From: Pseudomonadota bacterium
GTDB taxonomy: Bacteria > Pseudomonadota > Gammaproteobacteria > Burkholderiales > Rhodocyclaceae
Assembly (NCBI GenBank): GCA_008501585.1
Contig: QQUN01000021.1
Span: 62,001 to 126,000, forward strand
Length of the DNA: 64,000 nucleotides
Direction of reading: 5' to 3'
The translations under genes and the position numbers were made by a program. Shown here piece after piece: positions 45,936 through 55,902 of the stretch. Under the pieces are notes generated by a model, which was not told where the DNA came from, made no database searches, and saw nothing but the letters and a program-made list of their open reading frames with translations. The stretch's first letter is position 1. Each line of letters begins with the position of its first letter.

Positions 45936-46664
45936 TCAGAAATCCACGCTGCCCGCGTTGGCCAGGCGGCCGCCGTCGACGCGCACCGTGTCGCCGGGAC
46001 GCCAGGAGGGCGGCTGGTCCTGGTCGATGGTGCGGATGCTGCCGTCGTTCATGCGCACGGTGATGCGGTAGCGGGTGGTCGGGGTCATGTTGCGTTCAAC
46101 GTTGTGCCCGGCAACGCCACCGATCACCGCACCGGCGATGGTGGCCAGGTCCTTGCCACTGCCTTTGCCCACCTGGTTGCCCAGCAAACCGCCCACCACG
46201 CCGCCGGCAATGGCGCCGACGCCGCTGCCTTTGCCGCGACGATCGAGTGTTTCCACCTGGGTCACGACGCCGCAATCCGGGCAGTATCGGGCGACCGGTT
46301 GCACCACCGGGTCCGGGGCCGGTTGCGGCCGCGGGGCCTGTGCCACGACCGGTGCCGCGGCCGCTTTGGGTTTGGCTGTTGCGGGTGCCGGCGCCGCTGC
46401 CGTGGCCGCCTGGGGCGGATTGGATTCCGGTGCGGACACCACGGCTGGCGTCGACGCCGGGGCGATATCCGCGGGGGTCAGCACGGTGACGGGAGCAGGT
46501 ACGTCGGCCGGCTGATCGGCTGTCGCCGGGGCGGGGAGCAGCTCGGGCTTGAGCGCAGCGTCGGAACCGGGGAGCCAGCCCATGAAGGCCGCCGTACCGG
46601 TCACGCAGAAGGCGATGACGGCAGCCGCCGTCAGCCACTGAACGGGGTGAAGTGATGTGCGCAT
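45936..46664 (-). CDS. Glycine-zipper 2TM (SlyB-like) envelope protein
   Basis: 242 residues from the ATG at 46664; ATGs at 46691 and 46697 are alternatives. An N-terminal membrane segment (LTAAAVIAFCVTGTAAFMGW) is followed by about 100 residues of Ala/Pro-rich linker that could span the periplasm, then CPDCGVV and a glycine-zipper domain (GVGAIAGGVVGGLLGNQVG and LATIAGAVIGGVAGHNVERN), ending in a small beta domain (YRITVRMNDGSIRTIDQDQ). Such proteins are linked to outer-membrane integrity and envelope stress; the exact role here is unknown. Confidence 0.78.
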   Translation of the reverse strand: MRTSLHPVQWLTAAAVIAFCVTGTAAFMGWLPGSDAALKPELLPAPATADQPADVPAPVTVLTPADIAPASTPAVVSAPESNPPQAATAAAPAPATAKPKAAAAPVVAQAPRPQPAPDPVVQPVARYCPDCGVVTQVETLDRRGKGSGVGAIAGGVVGGLLGNQVGKGSGKDLATIAGAVIGGVAGHNVERNMTPTTRYRITVRMNDGSIRTIDQDQPPSWRPGDTVRVDGGRLANAGSVDF

Positions 46665-46756
46665 GGTGGGTGTCCCACTATTGGAGGTCATGCGCATTTA
46701 ACGCGAGGCCACCGCCAGGCGAGGACTGCCGAAAGAAAGCCTTACAAAAGGCGGAT

Positions 46757-48676
46757 TCAGCCGTCGCTGGGAAAGCGTTCGCGCCGTGCCCGCCGGAGCA
46801 CGAAGCGGCCGGGGTCGATGGCGTCGACCAGATCGCGTTCGAGCGGCAGCGGGTCGCCGTCGAGCTGGCTGGCCAGGGTTTCGGCGACAATGGCCGACCA
46901 CACCAGGCCGCGCGCGCCAAAGCCGGAGATGGCGTACAGGCCGGGCTCACGCGCGACCTGATCCAGTGTGGCGTCCGGCGGATAGGTGCCTGGGGCGGCG
47001 ATGGCCCCGACCATGGGCAGCCGGTCCGGTGAGGCCGGGCGGAAGCCGACGCGCCCGGCCATGGGTGTGTCGCCAAGCGTCTGGCTGAAACCGGGCAGGA
47101 TGAAATCGAGCTTGGCGAGGTTGTCGATGTGCTCGCTCTCGCGCAGGGCGGGGTCGTCGTCATCGACCAGGAAGGTCGCGCCGGCGCAGCGCACGCCGTC
47201 GATGGCCGGGCTGACGTAACCAAGGCGGCACACCACGATATCGGGCGCACTGCCTTCGGTTGCGGGCAGGTGGCTGACCTGGCCGCGTGCCGCGCGCACC
47301 GGCAGCGTAGCGGCCTGGGTGAAGCGCCGGATGTCGGCGCCGTTGGCCAGGATGACGCAGGCGCTTTCGGCGAGGATGTCGCCATGCTGATCGCGCACCT
47401 GCCAGCGGTCGTCGTGGCGCGCCAGGGCGCTGACCGACACTCCGTAGCGCACGCTCAATCCGTCGCCCGCGGCGGCGATGTTGGCCGTGCACAGGCTGGG
47501 CGGCTGGACCCAGCCGCTGCCGGGGAACCACCACCCGCCCACCGCCAGCGGCCAGCCGGCGAGGGCGCTGGCTTCAGCGTGGTCGACATGGCGGAGAAAG
47601 TCGGCCGGCGGCTGCTGGCTGTCGACCACCTCGCGCTGGCGGGTTTCGTGCTGCGGATCGCGCGCCAGGTGCAGCACGCCGGTGGGGGCCCAGCGCACGG
47701 CATGGCCGCTTGCGCCAAGCGCGTTGAGATGGCGGATGCCGGCCAGCGTACCGGCGCGGGTCAGGCGGGCGAGGCGGTTGTCGTCGAGGCTGGGCAGGGG
47801 CCGCAAGACGCCGGCGAGGTTGCCCGAGGCGCCCTGGCCGGGGCCATCGGCCGCGTCGAGCAACAGGACCTGCCAGCCGCGCTTGACCAGGCGATGGGCC
47901 AGCGAGGTGCCGGCGAGCCCGGCGCCGATAATGATGGCCTCACGCTCGTGTGGCGTGCGACGCTTTTCGGGCGCGCCGGCAATGTGCCCGCGCAGCATCT
48001 CGCTCTTGCCGGTAAAGCCGCGGACCTTGTCGATGCGGAAGCGGGCGTACTCCAGGTGCTGGCGCACTTCGCGGGAGACCGACCAGGTGGCCAGCGTAGC
48101 GACCGGCGCAGCCAGCGCGGCGAGCTGGTGGCACAGTCGGGCCGACCACAAGTCCGGGTTGCGGGCGGGGGAAAAACCGTCGAGATAGAACGCGTCCACC
48201 CGGGCGTCGAGCTTGGCGAGGGCGTCGTTCGCGTCGCCGAACACCAGCGTCAGCGCCACGCGGCCGTCCTCGAGCCACAGGCGATGGTGGCCGGGCGTCA
48301 GCGTGGGCCATTGTGCGCACAGGCGGGCCGACAACGTGGCCAGCTCGGGCCAGCGGCGGTGTGCCACGGCCAGATCGCTGGCGCTGAACGGGTGCTTCTC
48401 GATCGAGATGAAATGCAGCCGGTCGCAGCGCTTCGGGTCGTCGCGCCAGGCCGCCCAGGTGGCAAGAAAGTTCAGCCCGAGACCGAAGCCGGTTTCCAGA
48501 ATGACGAAGCGCGGCTTGCGCTGCCAGCGGTGCGGGAGCTGGTTGCCCTCGAGGAAGACATGCCGGCTCTGGCCCAGCGCGCCGTGCTGGGTGTGATAGA
48601 CATCGCCAAAGCGCGCCGAGTACGGGGTGCCATCTGCCGTGGTGTCCAGCTGCGCGGGTTCGATCCGCTCGTACAT
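46757..48676 (-). CDS. mnmC: Bifunctional tRNA 5-methylaminomethyl-2-thiouridine biosynthesis protein MnmC
   Basis: 639 residues from the ATG at 48676. The N-terminal methyltransferase half (about 1-240) has the SAM-binding motif FVILETGFGLGLNFLATWAA and the catalytic FYLDGFSPARNPDLW. The C-terminal oxidase half has the FAD motif AIIIGAGLAGTSLAHRLVKR, ASGNLAGVLRPLPS and the GFGARGLVWS end. It removes the carboxymethyl group and methylates U34 of certain tRNAs. The start overlaps the stop of the preceding unknown gene (TGATG). Confidence 0.95.
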   Translation of the reverse strand: MYERIEPAQLDTTADGTPYSARFGDVYHTQHGALGQSRHVFLEGNQLPHRWQRKPRFVILETGFGLGLNFLATWAAWRDDPKRCDRLHFISIEKHPFSASDLAVAHRRWPELATLSARLCAQWPTLTPGHHRLWLEDGRVALTLVFGDANDALAKLDARVDAFYLDGFSPARNPDLWSARLCHQLAALAAPVATLATWSVSREVRQHLEYARFRIDKVRGFTGKSEMLRGHIAGAPEKRRTPHEREAIIIGAGLAGTSLAHRLVKRGWQVLLLDAADGPGQGASGNLAGVLRPLPSLDDNRLARLTRAGTLAGIRHLNALGASGHAVRWAPTGVLHLARDPQHETRQREVVDSQQPPADFLRHVDHAEASALAGWPLAVGGWWFPGSGWVQPPSLCTANIAAAGDGLSVRYGVSVSALARHDDRWQVRDQHGDILAESACVILANGADIRRFTQAATLPVRAARGQVSHLPATEGSAPDIVVCRLGYVSPAIDGVRCAGATFLVDDDDPALRESEHIDNLAKLDFILPGFSQTLGDTPMAGRVGFRPASPDRLPMVGAIAAPGTYPPDATLDQVAREPGLYAISGFGARGLVWSAIVAETLASQLDGDPLPLERDLVDAIDPGRFVLRRARRERFPSDG

Positions 48677-49185
48677 CAGTGAACCGTTGGCGGAATGTCG
48701 GTTGGCGCGGGCGTGACGGCCTCCGGCAAGGGAAGGTCGTCCAGATGCAGATCCCAGTCCGCCTTGGCGGCGGTACTGCGGATCATCGCACACAGGGCCT
48801 GCATCAAGGCCTTGTCGCAGTCGAAGCTGACCTGTCGTGCGCGCGTCTCGCCGAGCATGATCCGGCACAGCGGGCCTTCGAGCGGCTCGAGCCGGCTCTC
48901 GGTGGCCAGCAGGGGCTCGGTGCCCAGGGGGTGCGCCAGATCCGTCTCGTCGAAGGGCGCCTTGAAGGTGCCCGACGCCTCGACCTCGGTCGGCTCGGCC
49001 GTACGGGCGCCCGGCGCCTTGCGGGAGAGGTGGCTGTTGAGCATGCGCTGCAGCCCCGGCCACAGCGCCTTGAGCAGGCGCCGGGTGATCAGGACGCCGA
49101 TCTCTTCGCGCTGGGCCGTGGCGATGCGCAGGAGCATGCGATCGGCCCGCGCATCGTAGGCCACCTGGAGTTGCTGGATCTGCAT
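48676..49185 (-). CDS. Conserved hypothetical protein between lysS and mnmC
   Basis: 169 residues starting MQIQQLQVAYDARADRMLLR, 11 bases after lysS and overlapping mnmC by one base. It is a soluble protein with an N-terminal beta-strand/helix pair (LQVAYDARADRMLLRIATA, EEIGVLITRRLLKALWPGL), a variable Pro/Thr/Glu-rich middle and a C-terminal segment (RQVSFDCDKALMQALCAMI). No function is known to me. The position between two tRNA-related genes hints at, but does not show, a translation role. Confidence 0.7.
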   Translation of the reverse strand: MQIQQLQVAYDARADRMLLRIATAQREEIGVLITRRLLKALWPGLQRMLNSHLSRKAPGARTAEPTEVEASGTFKAPFDETDLAHPLGTEPLLATESRLEPLEGPLCRIMLGETRARQVSFDCDKALMQALCAMIRSTAAKADWDLHLDDLPLPEAVTPAPTDIPPTVH

Positions 49186-49196
49186 CGTGCGCCGGC

Positions 49197-50696
49197 TTAC
49201 TCCGGCCGCATCTGCGGGAACAGGATCACGTCGCGGATGGCGGGGCTGTCGGTCAGCAGCATGACCAGGCGGTCGATGCCGATGCCGCAGCCGCCGGTGG
49301 GGGGCAGGCCGAACTCGAGCGCGCGGATGTAGTCGGCGTCGTAGAACATGGCCTCGTCGTCGCCGGCTTCCTTGGCTTCGACCTGGGCACGGAAGCGCGC
49401 GGCCTGGTCTTCCGGATCGTTCAGCTCGGAGAAGCCGTTGGCGATCTCGCGGCCGACGATGAACAGCTCGAAGCGCTCGGTGATTTCCGGATTGGTGTCC
49501 GAGGCACGCGCCAGCGGGCTGACTTCGACCGGGTAGTCGATGATGAAGGTCGGCTCCCACAGCTCGGCTTCGGCGCAGGCCTCGAACAGTTGCAGTTGCA
49601 GGCTGCCCAGGCCACCGGGCTTGACGCTCTCGCCGAAGGCGTTGATCTTGGCCTTGAGCCACTCGGCGTCGGCCAGTTGCTCGAGCGTGAAGCCCGGGTG
49701 GTACTTGCGGATCGCCTCGACGATGGTCAGGCGGTGGAAGGGCTTGGACAGGTCGAGTTCGCGGCCCTGGTACTGGAACACCTCGGTACCCAGCGCCTCG
49801 CGCGCGGCCTGGCGGATGAGGCCTTCGGTGAAGTTCATCAGGCTCTGATAGTTCGCGTAGGCCTCGTAGAACTCCATCATGGTGAATTCGGGGTTGTGAC
49901 GCGGGCTGAGGCCTTCGTTGCGGAAGTTGCGGTTGACCTCGAACACCTTCTCGAAGCCGCCCACCACCAGGCGCTTGAGGTAGAGCTCGGGCGCGATGCG
50001 CAGGAACAGCTCCATGTCGAGCGCGTTGTGGTGGGTGGTGAAGGGCTTGGCCGAGGCACCGCCGGGGATGGGGTGCATCATCGGCGTTTCGACCTCGAGG
50101 AAGCCGTGGCTCATCATGTAGTTGCGGATCGACTGCACCATGCGGCTGCGCGCCACGAAGGTGAAGCGCGACTGCTCGTTCATGATCAGGTCGAGATAGC
50201 GCTGGCGGTACTTGGTTTCCTGGTCGGTCAGGCCGTGGAACTTTTCGGGCAGCGGGCGCAGGTTTTTGGACAGCAGGCGGATCTCGGTGCAGTTGACCGT
50301 CAGCTCGCCGGTCTTGGTCTTGAACAGCGTGCCGACCGCGCCGACGATGTCGCCGATGTCCCAATGCTTGAAGTCGGCGTGCACATCTTCGCCCACGCCC
50401 TGGTTGCTCACATACAGCTGGATGCGGCCCGACAGGTCCTGAATGGTGGCGAAGCTGGCCTTGCCCATGACGCGCTTGAGCATGACGCGGCCGGCCACGC
50501 GCACTTCCACCGGGGTTTCCTCGAGGGCCTCGCGGGTCTTCTCGCCATACATTTCGTCAAGCTTGCCGGCGGTGTTCTCGCGCGAGAAATCGTTGGGGTA
50601 GGCACGCCCGGTCTCGCGCCATGCCCGCAGCTTTTCGCGGCGTTCGGCGATGAGGTGGTTTTCGTCGGCGGAAGGCGTGGAGTTCTGTTCTGACAT
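49197..50696 (-). CDS. lysS: Lysine--tRNA ligase, class II
   Basis: 499 residues from the ATG at 50696. An N-terminal OB anticodon-binding domain ([20 protein letters not shown]) and a class II catalytic domain with motif 2 ([20 protein letters not shown]) and motif 3 ([15 protein letters not shown]). It is usually found next to prfB in proteobacteria; here prfB is about 6.5 kb away, separated by a GGDEF gene and the mks operon. Confidence 0.97.
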   Translation of the reverse strand: MSEQNSTPSADENHLIAERREKLRAWRETGRAYPNDFSRENTAGKLDEMYGEKTREALEETPVEVRVAGRVMLKRVMGKASFATIQDLSGRIQLYVSNQGVGEDVHADFKHWDIGDIVGAVGTLFKTKTGELTVNCTEIRLLSKNLRPLPEKFHGLTDQETKYRQRYLDLIMNEQSRFTFVARSRMVQSIRNYMMSHGFLEVETPMMHPIPGGASAKPFTTHHNALDMELFLRIAPELYLKRLVVGGFEKVFEVNRNFRNEGLSPRHNPEFTMMEFYEAYANYQSLMNFTEGLIRQAAREALGTEVFQYQGRELDLSKPFHRLTIVEAIRKYHPGFTLEQLADAEWLKAKINAFGESVKPGGLGSLQLQLFEACAEAELWEPTFIIDYPVEVSPLARASDTNPEITERFELFIVGREIANGFSELNDPEDQAARFRAQVEAKEAGDDEAMFYDADYIRALEFGLPPTGGCGIGIDRLVMLLTDSPAIRDVILFPQMRPE

Positions 50697-50889
50697 GTGT
50701 GGCTCGTTTGAATGATGGCGAATCCGGGCCGGGGGAGCGCCGGCGGCGGAAAGCCGCAATTTTCGCATAACCGTGGCGAGAAGTCGCTCGTGGCGCCGAC
50801 GGCGCAGCGATGCAGCGCAAAAGAAGGCGGATTGGGGCTTAAAGACATCGACTTTGCGCCGTTATACGACTCATCTGCGGAAGCCAAGC

Positions 50890-51954
50890 ATGCGAACACG
50901 AACCGGCGACACCCTTCTGGCCTTGCTCAAGGCCGCGCAACACCTCACCTCGCTTCACGCGCGGGATGCCTTGTTGCGAGCGTTCTGCGTCGGCGCCCAG
51001 CGCGCGTTGGGTGCAGCACGATGCGATGTGTACGTACTTGGGCCGGGGTTCGGTCGGCGGGGGGCCGAACGCATCGGCTGGAGCGGCGGCGAGGGCGTCG
51101 GTGGCGACTGGGACGATGCACCCGATGACAAGGCCGCCCCGAATGAAGACGCCTTTCTGGCCCTGGCGGTCGATGCGCCTGCCGGTTTTCACCGCGAGCG
51201 AAACCCCGATGGATGGCGGCTGGCGTTTCAGGTGCGCCATGCCGATCGTGTCCGCTGGGTGCTCGATGTCCACACGCCCACCGCCGTGGCGGCGGTCGCC
51301 ATCGACGGCGTGCGTGCCTACATCCATTGCTTCGAGCGGCTGATGGCCCACTGGGACTACGCCAACCTCGACACCCTGACCGGCCTGCTCAATCGCAAGA
51401 CCTTCGACGAGCAGTTCGATCAGCTCATTGCCGTTGCCGAGCGGGCGCGCCGACAGGACGGCGAGCGCCGTGAAGACAAGGCCCCGCCCGACCCCGCCTG
51501 GCTGGGCATTGTCGATATCGATCATTTCAAGAACATCAACGACACCTGGGGGCACTTGTTTGGCGATGAGGTGTTGATTCGCCTGGCCGACTGCATGCGG
51601 GGTGCGTTCCGCGGTTCGGACAAACTCTTCCGCTTCGGCGGCGAAGAATTCGTGGTGATGTTGCGCAATGTGTCGGCGGACACCGTGACCAGCATCTTCG
51701 AGCGTTTCCGGGCGCAGGTCGAGACTCACCATTTTCCGCAGGTCGGCACGGTGACATGCTCGATTGGCTTCGCCCAGGTCGATGACCGCTTGCCGCCGGC
51801 CGAGTTGCTCGGCCGGGCCGACTCGGCGCTCTACTACGGCAAGTCGCACGGACGCAACTGCACCTGGGCCTACGAAGCGCTGGTAGCCACCGGCAAATTG
51901 GTGGCCACCACGGCCACCAGCAGCGCCCAGCAGGACGCCGACCAGTACTTCTGA
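50890..51954 (+). CDS. Diguanylate cyclase (GGDEF protein)
   Basis: 354 residues from the ATG at 50890. The N-terminal 165 residues resemble a GAF-type sensor (DALLRAFCVGAQRALGAARC). The GGDEF domain begins DTLTGLLNRKTFDEQFDQL and carries FRFGGEEFVVML, an active GG(D/E)EF site, with a product-inhibition I-site RxxD (RGSD) five residues before it. It should make cyclic di-GMP. It lacks membrane segments, so it is a cytoplasmic sensor. Divergent from lysS and convergent with mksB. Confidence 0.92.
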   Translation: MRTRTGDTLLALLKAAQHLTSLHARDALLRAFCVGAQRALGAARCDVYVLGPGFGRRGAERIGWSGGEGVGGDWDDAPDDKAAPNEDAFLALAVDAPAGFHRERNPDGWRLAFQVRHADRVRWVLDVHTPTAVAAVAIDGVRAYIHCFERLMAHWDYANLDTLTGLLNRKTFDEQFDQLIAVAERARRQDGERREDKAPPDPAWLGIVDIDHFKNINDTWGHLFGDEVLIRLADCMRGAFRGSDKLFRFGGEEFVVMLRNVSADTVTSIFERFRAQVETHHFPQVGTVTCSIGFAQVDDRLPPAELLGRADSALYYGKSHGRNCTWAYEALVATGKLVATTATSSAQQDADQYF

Positions 51955-51967
51955 GCCGCGACGGCGC

Positions 51968-54760
51968 TCAGTCGCGCTGGCGTTGCAGCACCCCGATCGG
52001 CGGTGCCCATTCCTCTGCCGGCGGTTTCTTGCGCGTCACCAGCGTCAGCTGTGCCGGCGCGAACACATTGGCGTTGTGCGTCACCGGCGTGGTGATCAGG
52101 TATTGCGCGCGGGTGGCACGCAGGAAGGCGCCGACCCGGTCGATGTTGGCCACGTCCAGGTGGGCGAAGGGCTCGTCGATGAACACGAAGCCGCCCGGAC
52201 GGGTCTCGTCCATCAGCAGCGCGATCAGCAGGATCAGCGACTTCATCACCTGCTGGCCGCCGGAGGCCTCGCCGTCGTTGAGGCCAACCGCGCCCTTGCG
52301 GTCGAAATCGAAGCGCACCTCCAGCCCCGAGCGGTTCAGCGCTGCGTCGTCGTTGTCCAGATGCGGCACCGGGCAGTCCACCTCGACATGCGCCAGTTCG
52401 CCCAGCGCCTTGAGGTTGCGGCTGTACTGGCGCACCGTGGCGCGCAGCTTGCCGATGTAGGCCCCGCGCGCCTCGTCGGTGTGGCGGCGGGCGGTGGCGC
52501 AGTAGCCCTGGCGCGTGGCGTAGTCGCGCTCGCGGCGGTCGAGCTCGTCGAGCAGTCGGTCGCGCAGGGTGAGCACGGCGGCGTCCTGCACCCAGTCGCC
52601 GTGCTCCAGCCGCTGGCGCAAGCGCTCGGCCTCGGCGCGGGCGCTGCGCGCATCGCCATAGCGTTCGATGAGCGCCTCGATGCCCTCGCCGCGGCGCCAG
52701 GCCGGCGGCATGCCGCGACGCAGACGGCGCAGGCGCTGCACGCGCTGGGCCTGGGACTGGCGGCGCGGGCGGTCTTCGCTGTCGAGCAGGCCGAGGCGTT
52801 GCTCATGCGTGGCCAGCTCGCGGCGGCGGCGGTCGAGTTCGATCTGGATGCCGTTGAGGCGCTCGCCGATGCTGTCGAGCGCGCCCTGCAGTTCGGTGCG
52901 TTCCGCGATCGCGCCGGTGAGTGCCTTGCGGGCCACCGGCAGCTCGGCCTCTGCCTCGGCAAAGGCCTGGGCGCGGGCAGCCAGCTGCGGTGCAGCGCTC
53001 AGGCCGAGCAGCTGGCTGCGCAGGGTGGCGAGGCGGTCGCGCAGCGTGTCCATTTGCGGGCGCAGCGGGCTCAGCGCCTTGTCCAGCTCGCGCACCTCGG
53101 CCGACAGCACATCGATGCGCGCCTGGCGCGCCAGCTCGCCGAAGTGGAATTCACGCGGACGGCCCAGGTGGCGGGCGCCGCGGCGCTCGCGGTGATAGGC
53201 GTCGCGAGTGATCCATTCGGTGTCGCGCGGCAACGCGCTGCCGGCGGCGGCATCCTCGACGCGGGTGATGCGGTTGAGCAGATCGGCCAGCCAGCGCGGC
53301 ACCGGGCCGGCAAAACGCACCACCTCGGCCAGCGTGTCGCGCTGGGCCGGCGGGGCGTTTTCGCAGTCGGCGACGATGAAGTGGCGGAAGCGCTCGCGCT
53401 CGCCCAGCGCCCAGGCCTGGTGCCGGTCGGCGGCGCGTTCGAGCAGCAGCACATGACGGTAGGGGCGCAGCACCGCTTCGATGGCGCCTTGCCAGGCGGC
53501 GTCGGTGATCTCGATGGCCTCGGACAGCGCGCGGTGGCCGATGCCGGCCTCGGTGAGCTGGGCGCGGAAGGCGCGCACCTCGGGGTCCGAGGGCGGGCTG
53601 CTGCGCTCATGGGCATGGGCGAGGGCGTCCTTGGCGGTTTCGAAGCGGGCGATCAGCTCACGCTCCTGGGCGCGCAGGGCCGTCAGCTCCGCCTCGACGG
53701 ACTCGTGCTCGGCCTCGATGGCGGCGGCGTCCTGGCCTTCTTCACGGGCCAGCAGCTCGCGCAGGGCATTGCGCTCGGTGAGCACGCGTTCGAGGTCGCG
53801 CACGCGGTCGTGGGCGCTCAAATGGCGCTGTTCGACGGCGAGGAATTCGCTGCGCGCCTTGGCGCGGGCGGCTTCTTCGGCCGTGCGCTCGGCCTCGACC
53901 TGAGCGATGCGCTGGCGCGCCGCGACCAGGCCTTGCTGGCGCTCACGCCGCTCCCCGTCCTGGGCGCGCAGCTGGCTGCGTTCGGCACGGATGTCGCGGC
54001 GCAGCTCGAAGGCTTCGAGGCGCGGCACGATCTCGGCGTCGAGCGCGGAGAGCTCGTCGGTGATCTGCTTCCATTCCAGAAAGCGGTCGGCTTCGAGCCG
54101 CTTGGCTTCGGCCTGGGCGCGCAGGCGGTCGAGGTCGATCGACAGGCTGTCGAGTTCGCGCTCGGCGTTTTGCTGCTCTTCGCGGGCGACATCGTAGTTG
54201 TCGAGCACTTCCTTGTCGCCGAACACGTCGAACACCAGTTCGAGCAGCGCCTTGGGCGCGTATTCGCACAGCTTGTCGGTGTCGCCTTGCTCCAGCGCCA
54301 GCACCTTGGCAATGGCGGGGGTCAGGCCGCCGGCGGCGAGCCGGCTCTGGTAGTCGCGCAGGCCGATCCAATCATTGTCGGTGTCGAGCGCTTCGATCTC
54401 GACGTCGCCGTCGACGATGGTGTAGTCGCGCGTCCACTCGCCGCCGGCGCGGCGGATGCGGCAGGCCAGGGTGACGGTGTCGGCCAGGCAGGGGAAGAAC
54501 GGCCGCCGGCCGGTGGCGCCGGGCAGGTTGGCGACGGTAGCACGGATCCAGGCGTGGCTGCGGTTGGCACGGCGCACATAGCGGCGGAAGTCGCGCTTGC
54601 CCGAGCAGCGCAGGGCGAACAGCGTGCGCAAGGCGTCGAGCAGGGTGGTCTTGCCCGAGCCGTTGGGGCCGACGATGGTGATGATCTGGGCGTCGAGCGG
54701 CAGCGTGAAGCGGCGCCAGAAGTCCCAGTGGACCAGTTCGATCTGTTTGATATGGAACAT
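51968..54760 (-). CDS. mksB: SMC-like condensin ATPase MksB/JetC type
   Basis: 930 residues, close to the MksB size and much shorter than MukB. Walker A GPNGSGKT at 31-38; long coiled coils (Arg/Glu/Leu/Ala-rich, about 195-370 and 565-780) flank a central hinge-like domain (IGHRALSEAIEITDAAWQGA to about residue 550); signature SGGQQ at 833-837 and Walker B FVFIDEPFAHLD. In place of the usual SMC LSGGE there is EASGGQQ. It follows the small exported protein gene after 83 bases. With mksE and mksF it should form a chromosome- or plasmid-acting loop extruder. No nuclease subunit (MksG/JetD) is encoded nearby, so a housekeeping rather than plasmid-defence role is more likely. Confidence 0.85.
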   Translation of the reverse strand: MFHIKQIELVHWDFWRRFTLPLDAQIITIVGPNGSGKTTLLDALRTLFALRCSGKRDFRRYVRRANRSHAWIRATVANLPGATGRRPFFPCLADTVTLACRIRRAGGEWTRDYTIVDGDVEIEALDTDNDWIGLRDYQSRLAAGGLTPAIAKVLALEQGDTDKLCEYAPKALLELVFDVFGDKEVLDNYDVAREEQQNAERELDSLSIDLDRLRAQAEAKRLEADRFLEWKQITDELSALDAEIVPRLEAFELRRDIRAERSQLRAQDGERRERQQGLVAARQRIAQVEAERTAEEAARAKARSEFLAVEQRHLSAHDRVRDLERVLTERNALRELLAREEGQDAAAIEAEHESVEAELTALRAQERELIARFETAKDALAHAHERSSPPSDPEVRAFRAQLTEAGIGHRALSEAIEITDAAWQGAIEAVLRPYRHVLLLERAADRHQAWALGERERFRHFIVADCENAPPAQRDTLAEVVRFAGPVPRWLADLLNRITRVEDAAAGSALPRDTEWITRDAYHRERRGARHLGRPREFHFGELARQARIDVLSAEVRELDKALSPLRPQMDTLRDRLATLRSQLLGLSAAPQLAARAQAFAEAEAELPVARKALTGAIAERTELQGALDSIGERLNGIQIELDRRRRELATHEQRLGLLDSEDRPRRQSQAQRVQRLRRLRRGMPPAWRRGEGIEALIERYGDARSARAEAERLRQRLEHGDWVQDAAVLTLRDRLLDELDRRERDYATRQGYCATARRHTDEARGAYIGKLRATVRQYSRNLKALGELAHVEVDCPVPHLDNDDAALNRSGLEVRFDFDRKGAVGLNDGEASGGQQVMKSLILLIALLMDETRPGGFVFIDEPFAHLDVANIDRVGAFLRATRAQYLITTPVTHNANVFAPAQLTLVTRKKPPAEEWAPPIGVLQRQRD

Positions 54761-54843
54761 GTGATCGGTGTTGAGTCAGTAGCAGTCTGCGACCATGGCC
54801 GCCGTACGTGATTTCGCTAGAGGGGAGTGGCGCGAAGCCGGAC

Positions 54844-55167
54844 TCATCTTCGCCCGCATTGCAGTCGATAGCGCTCAGATATGTAGTGGTTGCGACTGCT
54901 TTTAAGGTCTTCGATACGAGCGATGTGATTCGGTTGGCGCAATTGGCTGTCGATTTGATCGATCTGTTCTTGGAGCCAGTCGCAGCAGGCTTTGGCACTT
55001 GAGCAAGAGACCGAACCGGTCGCTTTGTCGATGCTCACTTTCCCGATAGGTAAAGCCGATTTTTGCGTTTCTGAGCTGCTGCCCGCATGGGCACCACTGA
55101 GTGCAAAGGCGTGCTGGGTCCAGAGCACTGCGGCGACACTAACTGCCAAGCGGATTGCGCGAACCAT
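54844..55167 (-). CDS. Small exported protein inside the mks operon
   Basis: 107 residues from the ATG at 55167, which shares a base with the mksE stop (TGATG); a TTG one codon earlier is possible. A clear signal peptide (MVRAIRLAVSVAAVLWTQHAFA) with a likely cleavage after Ala-Leu-Ser or nearby, then a mature part of about 80 residues with four Cys (VSCSSAKACCDWL and LQCGRR), enough for two disulfides, and a helical region (EQIDQIDSQLRQPN). No family is recognised. A periplasmic protein translationally coupled to a cytoplasmic condensin subunit is unexpected. Confidence 0.6.
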   Translation of the reverse strand: MVRAIRLAVSVAAVLWTQHAFALSGAHAGSSSETQKSALPIGKVSIDKATGSVSCSSAKACCDWLQEQIDQIDSQLRQPNHIARIEDLKSSRNHYISERYRLQCGRR

Positions 55168-55895
55168 CAAAACGCCTCCGCACCCGGTTCGGGCATGTCG
55201 CCGTCGAACTCGTCTTCATCGTCGGCATCGGCGAGCGTGAACGCGTCGGCCGAGGGCGGGGGGTGGCCGGCCTCGGTGAGTACGCCGGCGAGCGTGCCGT
55301 GGATGATGCGGTCGGCCATCAGGCGGTAGTCGAGCGCCACGTCGAGCAGCGGGCCTTCGAGCAGCATGCCGTTGCGCCGCTCGATGAAGCCGAGGCGGGC
55401 GAGGCGGCCAAGCATGAAATTGCGCACCTTGGTTTTGCCGCCCAGGCGCGGGCCGAAGTCGGCGATCAGCGAGGCTTCGGAGACGCCGGCGGAGACTTCG
55501 GCGCCGTGGGCCACCGGCTGTTCGCTGGCGAACAACTCCTCCTGGCCTTCGTTGGCGAGGTTCTGGCGCGTGACCTGGCGTTCGCGCTTGGGCAGGATGA
55601 TCAGCGCCCACAGCACCACCAGCAGGGCGATTTCGTCGCGCGTGAGGCCCATGTTGCTGGCCTGATATTCGCGGCTGCTGCCGAAGGTGGGTTCGAGCGC
55701 GTCGGGCGTGAGGCCGACCGCCACATGCGCGGCGTAGGGGTTGTCGAGCAGGCGCAGGCCGACGCTGGCCAGGCGCTGGTCGATCTCGTGGCGGAAGGTT
55801 TCGTCGATGAGCGCGCGGCGCACCATCGGATCCTTGCGCGGCAGCCAGCGCTGGGCGATGAGGCGCGCGGTGAGGGCGCGGATGTCGTGTTCCAT
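55167..55895 (-). CDS. mksE: Condensin subunit MksE/JetB type (DUF4194-like)
   Basis: 242 residues. Features typical of the MksE/MukE-like KITE subunit: RLIAQRWLPRKDPMVRRALI, LTRDEIALLVVLWALIILPK and KVRNFMLGRLARLGFIERRN (winged-helix-like), with an acidic C-terminal tail (DADDEDEFDGD). KITE proteins bind the kleisin and regulate the SMC ATPase. It starts 7 bases after mksF. Confidence 0.8.
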   Translation of the reverse strand: MEHDIRALTARLIAQRWLPRKDPMVRRALIDETFRHEIDQRLASVGLRLLDNPYAAHVAVGLTPDALEPTFGSSREYQASNMGLTRDEIALLVVLWALIILPKRERQVTRQNLANEGQEELFASEQPVAHGAEVSAGVSEASLIADFGPRLGGKTKVRNFMLGRLARLGFIERRNGMLLEGPLLDVALDYRLMADRIIHGTLAGVLTEAGHPPPSADAFTLADADDEDEFDGDMPEPGAEAF

Positions 55896-55902
55896 GGGCG
55901 CG

